A DNA stretch of 64,000 nt. Origin: Cavia porcellus. Lineage: Eukaryota; Chordata; Mammalia; Rodentia; Caviidae. Within the stretch, counting starts at the first letter, position 1; each line of letters starts with the position of its first letter. The stretch lies in NCBI RefSeq assembly GCF_034190915.1, contig NW_026947486.1, positions 82,006,044-82,070,043 on the forward strand, given 5' to 3'. Shown here piece after piece: positions 57,465 to 64,000 of this stretch. The position numbers and the translations under genes are program-made. A model generated the notes under the pieces. That model made no database searches. It had not been told where the DNA came from and saw only the letters and a program-made list of their open reading frames with translations.

Positions 57465-57990
57465 GGATTTTGGCTAGGCATGGTACTGCACGCATATAAT
57501 TCCAGCACACAGGAGCCTGAAGCAGGAGTACCAAATGTTCAAAGCAAGTCTGGGCTGCATGGTATGACTGACTCAAAAAACAAAACCAAAAATAAATAAA
57601 ATAGAACTGTAGCTGGGGGTGGAGGCACACACCTGTAATCCCAGCACTTAGGAGGTTGAGGCAGGAGGATTGCTGCAAGTTTGAGGCCAGCCTGGGCTAC
57701 AAGAGTTTGAGGCCAGCCTGAATTGCATAGGGAAACCTTGTCTCAAAAAAAAACAACAAAAAAGTATTTTAGCTAGACTGTTGGTGGCCGCCTATAAATC
57801 CAGCACTTGGGAGGCTGAAGCAGGAAGATCACTGTGAGTTTGAGGCCAACCTGGGCTGGTGAGTTCAAGGCCAGCCTGAATTACATAGAAGTTCTTCACT
57901 GGGAAAAAAATAACTTTAAGAAGGACTGGGGATATAGGTAAGGTGTAGAATGTCCCTGAGTTCAATCCCCACCGTCCCAAAACAACAACA
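57465..57990 (+). repeat. Three SINE B1 copies and an ID-like remnant
   Basis: B1 at 57465-57600, 57608-57765 and 57770-57900, then an ID-like remnant at 57925-57985 (GGACTGGGGATATAGG), all plus. Confidence 0.88.
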
Positions 57991-58329
57991 GCAACAACAA
58001 CAAAACCAAAAAACATTTCCAGGAAAATGATCATTGTAAAATGTGATCTTAAGTGAAATTCATTCATCGTGGTTCTAGAAGGTAGGACGGTGAGAAGCTG
58101 GCATTTTCAGAATCTGAAAGCCTCCCAGGCCTCCAGGACTTTGATGGTTAAATGAGATAATAATGACTATGAAGGATCAAAATAGTACCTGGTACCCAGT
58201 ACCCTGTAACCAGGGGTACTTGTTTTTATTGTGTTATAGTCACTGGTGTTGGGACCATCTGCTCATATCACTATAAGCAGAGAGTTAATGAAATGAGGCT
58301 CCCAGCGGACTCCCTGAGACGTAAGGCCC

Positions 58330-58520
58330 AGCTAGTATTAGTTCCCTCCCCGCTTCCCTGGCCCTTCCTTTGAATGGTTCAGCTCAAACTCAGCTTGACG
58401 CTTCCATAAAGCGTCCCCTGCTTCACGTCCCCGACTCGACACACACAGTCAAGATGTGTTCACTGGTACTTCAAACCTTTTACTTTCTAAATCTCCCTTT
58501 AGATTGATTTGTTAAATAGG
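58330..58520 (+). repeat. L2-like fragment
   Basis: CTCAAACTCAGCTTGACGCTTCC and GTTCACTGGTACTTCAAACC fit diverged L2 sequence; cut by the ID at 58532. Confidence 0.5.
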
Positions 58521-58529
58521 GAAACTCAG

Positions 58530-58640
58530 AGGCTGGGGATTAAGCTCAGTGGCATAAGCACCTGCCTTGCAAGCGCTCAGTCATGAGTTTCATCCCCGGT
58601 ACCAAAAAAAGTAAAATAGAGTAAAATAAATAAATAAGGA
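58530..58640 (+). repeat. SINE ID
   Basis: AGGCTGGGGATTAAGCTCAGTGG to CATCCCCGGTACC and an A/TA-rich tail. Confidence 0.92.
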
Positions 58641-58799
58641 AACATATGTGTTTTTATATCACATATTTTTATTAAGTATTTGGTAATTGTATTTTGATGT
58701 GATTTCTTTTGTAATCATATTATTTTATACATTTAAAACCCTATTCTATTTCAGGGTCTATAGGCTTCATTAAGCTCTCTAAAAAGTACCCCTGTTATT

Positions 58800-58975
58800 G
58801 TGTAGTTTTTCTCTTTCTCTCTTTCTTTTCTCCTTCTCCTTCTTCCTCTTTCTTTTCTTTTCTTTTTGAGACAGGGTCTCACCACACAGTTCAGGCTGGC
58901 CTTGAACTCACTTTGTAACCCAGGCTGGCCTCCAACTCACAGTGATCCTCCTGCCTCAGCCTCTAGCCTGCTTCT
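58800..58975 (-). repeat. SINE B1 with pyrimidine-rich tail
   Basis: TTCTCTTTC-rich run then GAGACAGGGTCTCACCACACAG to CTGCCTCAGCCTC. Confidence 0.88.
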
Positions 58976-59149
58976 AAAAGTAGCTCACCGATTAAATGTT
59001 ACCAGGTTCTAAGTTTTGCTTGCCTTTCCTTCTGGAGTTAGATTCCAGGTTCTTCTTGTCCAGAACAAAGAGTTGAACAAAACAAGCAAAAACAACAACA
59101 ACAAAACAAAACAAACAAAAAAGCAGTGGCCAAGTTTACTTGAAAAAGT

Positions 59150-59250
59150 AACTGAAGGAGATTTAACTCAGTGGCACAGCACAAGCCTGGCAAGTGTGGG
59201 ATCCTGAGTTCTATTCCCAGAACCTCCCTCCCCCTAAAAAAGAAAAAGTA
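59150..59250 (+). repeat. SINE ID, diverged
   Basis: GGAGATTTAACTCAGTGGCAC, GAGTTCTATTCCC. Confidence 0.8.
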
Positions 59251-59829
59251 AGTGAAGAGTGAGGAAGAGACTGGCTTTGCAAAGCACATTTGGGCCAAGT
59301 AAAAGAAGAAAACACAATAAAAGGACACCCTGAAGAAAGCAGGGCTACCACGAGGAAAGCCACAATGGCATACTTTTCCTGGCACCTGTGTCCTCTTATA
59401 CTGTCCAAATCTTGAGGAAAGCCTAGAGAACATCTACATCCGGGTCCTGAGAGGCAGTGCTGAGATCCTACACCACAGGCTGAGGCCTGGTCTAGGCCAT
59501 CCTATTGAGAACCTACGCAAACTCTTGCAAGAAGTCCAGCTGCATGGCCTTGAGAACTGTTCTGTGTGTGCTTGTGTCCAGGATCCAATAATTATCAGGT
59601 CAAACCTACTTCCCCAGCCAGTTTTGCCACACTCTCATCTCCTACCTCATCCCTGTGGTAGAAGAGTGGATCTAGCTAGAGGTCACCTAACATTACTTCA
59701 TTTACGTCCCACCCCACCCCTCATTCAACTGAGCTACCCCCCAATTTCTCAGTTATTTCCTGCATAAAACAGAATAGAAGGAAGAAAACCAAAAAATTCT
59801 GCTTCAAGACCTTTGAACAAGATCATGTG

Positions 59830-59960
59830 TTATTTCATGCATTCATTCAACATTTATCGAGCATCTATTATGGGCCTTGTACGGTGAGATAAATACAATA
59901 GTTATTACTTCTCTAGTCAAGGAGTTTATAGTTAGTAAGGGAGATTAATGAGAAGCAAGC
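59830..59960 (+). repeat. Old interspersed repeat, family uncertain
   Basis: ATTCATTCAACATTTATCGAGCATCTATTATGGGCC and AAGGAGTTTATAGTTAG are a common ancient mammalian repeat motif (MIR/L2-like); I cannot fix the family. Confidence 0.5.
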
Positions 59961-60154
59961 AGACAAAATAATTTCAAATTTTATTTTTATAAGTGAAACA
60001 AGGCATAGAGAATACTAGCTCACACATCTCAAGTGAAATGCACAATATGTGCCAACCATTGCACTGTTTTACACTGAATGACACAAGTCTACAAGGTCCC
60101 TGTGGCTTTAATATACTCATTTTCTTTATATATATTCTTGCAGAGTTTTGTTTG

Positions 60155-60234
60155 TTTTTGGGACAGGCTCTTGTTATGTAGCCTGGAATACATGGCAATC
60201 TGCTGCCTCATCCTCCTGAGATTTCTTTTTCTTT

Positions 60235-60269
<35 letters not shown>

Positions 60270-60540
60270 TCTTTCTGAGACAGGGTCTTGCTATATAAGT
60301 TCAGACTGGCCTTGGGCTCACTTTGTAGCCCAGGCTGGTCTTGAATTTGCAACAGTCCTCCTGCCTCAGCCTCCTGAGTGCTGGGATTACGGGAGGGCAC
60401 CACCATGCAGGGCTTGTTTCTCATTTTAAAGACAGGATTTTACTAGGTAGGTCAGACTGGCCTCAAACTTGCAGTAACCCTTCCTGCCTGGGTCTCCCGA
60501 GTGCTGGGAATACAGTCTTCCTGGTTCAGCCTCGAGTGCT
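60155..60540 (-). repeat. Three SINE B1 copies (one truncated)
   Basis: Partial at 60155-60220, full at 60237-60415 after a T29 run, partial at 60425-60535. Confidence 0.88.
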
Positions 60541-60614
60541 CAGGATTCACCGTTAAATTGAAGTTTGTAAATGATTACAGGCCCTTTTATTTTGTAAAAT
60601 TTTAAAGATAACAA

Positions 60615-60775
60615 AACAATGGTGGCACAAACCTGTAATCCCAGTACTCCTGAGGCTGAGGCAGAAGCACCATGAGTTCAGGGCCAGCCTGGGATATAAA
60701 GAGCCTGAGGCCAACTTAAACCACATAGCATGACCTTGTCTCAAAAAACCAAAAAAATTAAATTAAAAAAACATA
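60615..60775 (+). repeat. SINE B1
   Basis: AATGGTGGCACAAACCTG to CTTGTCTCAAAAAACC. Confidence 0.88.
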
Positions 60776-61154
60776 CTGAAACAATGCATCTTTCCAAAAA
60801 CATCAGTGATGCATTAAAATTCAGGGCTAAGAAACTGATGAAATTATAAGAATAGGTATCAAAAGTAATTTGCTCCACTTCTGCTATTTTTAAATGCTCA
60901 GATCATCAATATTAATAACATAATTTGTTTTAATGTACACAGATGTTATTTTCAGTTTTAAACTAAGATTTTACTTTTAATAATAGGTTTTTGCAATATA
61001 ATATATATTATTGCAATATATAATAAATCAATCTTTAGTCCAAAATAAATATTTCTAAAATGATATAATTAGTTTTTAAAGCGCTCTTTACTCAAAAATG
61101 TCTTAACCTGGAAAAAAATTTACATGGTCACAGTAACCATAGCATATGGAATAT

Positions 61155-61260
61155 ATCAGCTTTAGTAGCAGAAAATCTGGACTTCAATCCCAGTTCTGCC
61201 ATTTAGCAGCCTTGGGACTTTAAGCAAAACTACTCCATCATTCTCACACTGTTTCCTCAT
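61155..61260 (+). repeat. MIR fragment
   Basis: CTTCAATCCCAGTTCTGCCATTTAGCAGCCTTGGGACTTTAAGCAA follows MIR. Confidence 0.75.
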
Positions 61261-61274
61261 CTTTCTTTCTTTTG

Positions 61275-61465
61275 TTTCTTTCGACTGGGACTTGAACTCA
61301 GGACCCCACTCTTGCCAGGCAGGCACTGTGCCACTGAGCTATATCCCCAGTTAACTTCTATTCATTCATTCATTCATTTATATATTTTGGTACTGGGACT
61401 CAAATGCAAGACGTTGCACTTGCCAGGCAGGTGCTTATGCCATTGAGCTATATCCCTGGCCCTTC
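61275..61465 (-). repeat. Two ID SINEs in tandem
   Basis: Copies at 61275-61352 and 61385-61463, both minus, separated by (CATT)n. Confidence 0.85.
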
Positions 61466-61524
61466 TTGTCTTTAAAATGAATTTAATAATTGAATTCCCG
61501 AGTTTTGTTTTGCTTTTGTTTGTT

Positions 61525-61615
61525 TGACAGAGGGCCTCACTATGTTATTCATACTGGTTTTAAATTTGCCACAGTCTTTTTGCCTCAGCCTCCTAAGTGG
61601 TGAGAGCATTGTGTG
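61525..61615 (-). repeat. SINE B1, diverged
   Basis: GACAGAGGGCCTCACTATG to GCCTCAGCCTCCTAAG. Confidence 0.7.
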
Positions 61616-61884
61616 TACTTGTGTTCTAGTTGGTTTGTTTTGAGGATAAAATGAGATAACATGTATAAAGGACTTAACACAGTGCTTTGTCATCTAGAAC
61701 ATCATAAACAGGTATTTTTCTTTTTCATTGTGGTATTGCTATGAAAAGGCAATGCTCATGACTATTGTCAGGTTTCCCTTATTATTAGTGACTTCAGTCT
61801 GAACAGTAGTGGATTGGTTACCTGACTTTGTTTATCTGTTTGCTTGCTTTGGGGGGTTTTGTTTTGGTTTTTTGTTTCTCTTTT

Positions 61885-62210
61885 CAGTGCTGGGGATTGA
61901 ACTCAGGGCCACCTACCTGCTAGGCAACTTCTCTGCCACTGAACTACATCCCCCACCCTTTATAAATAATTCTTTTTTTGTTGTTGTTGCCAGGGATTGA
62001 ACTCACAACCTTGCAGTTGCCAGATAGGTGCTTATGCCACTGAGCTAAATCCCTAGCTCCTTTTCTTTCAGTTTTTTTTTTTTCTTTTAAATTTTGAGAC
62101 AGGATCTTGCTAAGTTTCCCAGGCTGGTCTCGAATTTGTGATTGTCCTGCCTCAGTCTTCCGAGCAGTTGGAATTACAGACCTGTGCCACCACCTGGTTC
62201 TGACCTTGTC
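61885..62210 (-). repeat. ID, ID and B1 in a row
   Basis: ID-like at 61885-61960 (GTGCTGGGGATTGAACTC), ID at 61985-62062 (GCCAGGGATTGAACTCACAACC), B1 at 62075-62205. Confidence 0.85.
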
Positions 62211-62762
62211 TCTATCTAGTAAAGGGATCAAATGATCCTGAGGAAATGCAAAAATAAATTGTGGCACAGACCAACATTTTCAGGAATACTTGCCTTAAAA
62301 TACTGCAGGAATATTGCAGAATACTGCAAGGTGTTGTACTAGCAGAAGATTCTGCTGCCGGTTAATGTTGAGAAGTTAGAACCGTACCTTGTACATTCAT
62401 AATTCACATCACTGCTGCAAAATCTCTATGTCCTACAACAAATACTTCTATTTTGTTTCCTCATCATTTTCCAATTTATTTGATAATGTAGCCTATCTTT
62501 CTCACCTCCTCCTTCTTTATCTTCCCCTTTCTCCCTTTCTCTCTTGTATGTGTGTATTTGTATGTATGTGACACCTCAACACTAATGGACTGTTCTACAC
62601 AACATGTTTTGTGAAATGTAGCTCTAGGCTGTTTTCATTTTGGAAATGGGAGACTCCACAGGAAAAAGAACTCTCCGAAGGCCACACAGTAATAGTGAAT
62701 ATGTAGGCCAAGATTCCAGGGTCCCCAGTCCTTGTGCCTTTTCTTTTTTACTATTTTTTTCC

Positions 62763-62764
<2 letters not shown>

Positions 62765-62793
<29 letters not shown>

Positions 62794-62950
62794 TTGGTTT
62801 TGTTTTCTTTTTTCAGATGAGGTTTCCCTATGCAGTTCAGGCTGGCCTTGAATTGACTTTGTTACCCAGACTCTCCTCGAACTCACAGTGATCCTCCTGC
62901 CTCAGCTTCCCAAGTTCTGGGATTACAGGCATGTGCCACCACACCCGGTT
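62765..62950 (-). repeat. SINE B1
   Basis: T-rich tail then ATGAGGTTTCCCTATGCAG to GCATGTGCCACCACACCCGG. Confidence 0.92.
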
Positions 62951-62959
62951 TATGCTTAT

Positions 62960-63635
62960 TCTTTTAGCGAAGTCTCTATGTAAGTAATAACCTTTACGTA
63001 CAGCTACATTAACATGGGGTTTACATGAATAAGCACCTATAGAAACCTTTAAAAGTTCAGGGACAAGAATGTTTTATAATAGCTAGAAATTTTGTATTGC
63101 AAAACCTACAGATTTTACATCCTCAACACTCTGGATTTCTGCCCACAAGCCTTAGGCAAGGACCTCAGATGACAGAAAAGAAACATGAGCTCTTGAGTTG
63201 ACACAAAATGACCACAAGAAGGCGCTCGTTCCTAAATGGTATCAGTTATTGATTCCCTGGAGCTGGAAGACCCAATCAGTAAGCTACAAAAGCTACTGGA
63301 GAAGAGATAAAACGCTGGGTCTGGAGGTGTCATAATGTTCAAGATAATAAAGCCATGGATGACAGATGAGAAAACAATGGAAGCCAAATAAGATTATATA
63401 AATACAACTTCTATTTCGTAATCAACAAAACTAAGATTAAAAGAAAAGATTTAATGTGAAAAGTTTCTAATGGGAATAAAAGGTCAACTTGAAATGTATA
63501 TGGGTTACATAGTGTGTAGTAGTTCATTATATATTATAATTATATGCACATATATATAACCTGCACAGATCTATGAAATTACCAAGACTCCAAAAACTAA
63601 AATGTCATATTCATATTTGATAGAAATGATAAGTA
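62960..63635. other. Intergenic, no feature recognised
   Basis: AT-rich, nothing supported. Confidence 0.5.
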
Positions 63636-63639
63636 CTGG

Positions 63640-63730
63640 TATTTATTCAGCACATACTATGCATTAGATATCTTATGCCCACTATTTAACACTTAAGTCT
63701 ATGAGGTAGGTATTATTAGAAAGGAGTCAT
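63640..63730 (+). repeat. MIR-like fragment
   Basis: CAGCACATACTATGCATTAG and TATGAGGTAGGTATTATTAG resemble the MIR/MIRb 3' region. Confidence 0.65.
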
Positions 63731-63749
63731 CATTTTGCCTGTTAGGAAG

Positions 63750-64000
63750 CTGGGTCTTTTTTTTTTTTTTTTTTTTTTTTTTTCCTTTTTGAGACAGGGT
63801 CTCCCTATGAAGTTCACGTTGGCCTAGAACTCACTTTGTATCTCAGGTTGGTCTCAAAAACAGCAGTTCTAATGCCTCAGCCTCCTAAGTGGTACTGGGA
63901 TTACAGGCATGCATCACTATGCCCGGTACTCACTAAGTGGCACAGGCTGGTCTTGAACTTACAATTCTCCTGTCTCAGACTCCCCAGTAGCTGGGAGTAC
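63750..64000 (-). repeat. SINE B1 and a second partial B1 at the window edge
   Basis: T26 run, GAGACAGGGTCTCCCTATG to CATCACTATGCCCGG (63757-63927), then a truncated copy from 63930 that runs to the end. Confidence 0.9.

Overview
This is mammalian nuclear DNA, from a rodent and almost certainly from the X chromosome. The one protein-coding gene I recognise is LAMP2 (lysosome-associated membrane protein 2), which is X-linked in mammals. It lies on the minus strand across roughly the left 36 kb. The rodent call rests on dense B1-type 7SL SINEs with an internal tail duplication and on many tRNA-derived ID SINEs (GGGGCTGGGGATTTAGCTCAG head). The SINE mix resembles what I would expect of a beaver-like (castorid) lineage, but that is a tentative inference.

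Layout. At 1-35735 (minus strand) LAMP2 is present as nine coding exons: exon 1 at 35672-35735, 2 at 21857-21975, 3 at 21066-21279, 4 at 13327-13485, 5 at 11917-12095, 6 at 10911-11033, 7 at 5680-5743, 8 at 4157-4321, and the terminal exon 9B at 1063-1202. The phases join without a break into a 408-residue LAMP2B precursor: signal peptide, two cysteine-bearing luminal domains separated by a Pro/Thr hinge, one membrane helix and a short GYQTL lysosomal sorting tail. The LAMP2A and LAMP2C tails are not in intron 8, so they would have to lie beyond the left edge. The CpG-rich promoter is at about 35.5-36.0 kb, and intron 1 begins with a GGGTC-type pentamer minisatellite (35178-35480).

The introns are packed with SINEs. 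Intron 3 carries a young-looking insertion (16912-19756) with a LINE-1 5' UTR, an intact 360-aa ORF1, a roughly 1 kb 3' UTR and poly-A, flanked by an exact 16-bp target-site duplication, but with no ORF2. It is a half-L1 (HAL1-like) element. Shorter T-rich relics that look like the same 3' tail recur at about 1.78, 5.03 and 44.85 kb.

From 36 to 64 kb I find no confident protein-coding gene. The interval upstream of LAMP2 holds fragments of L1, L2, MIR, MER5/MER20/Tigger-type DNA transposons, MaLR-like LTRs, B1 and ID SINEs and microsatellites. It also holds one RPS14 processed pseudogene (41640-42050) and an isolated CpG island (55940-56650) that could be the promoter of an unannotated transcript.

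Repeat boundaries were set by eye and are approximate to about 10-20 bases unless a target duplication is stated. Family names are from recognised consensus motifs, not from a database search.
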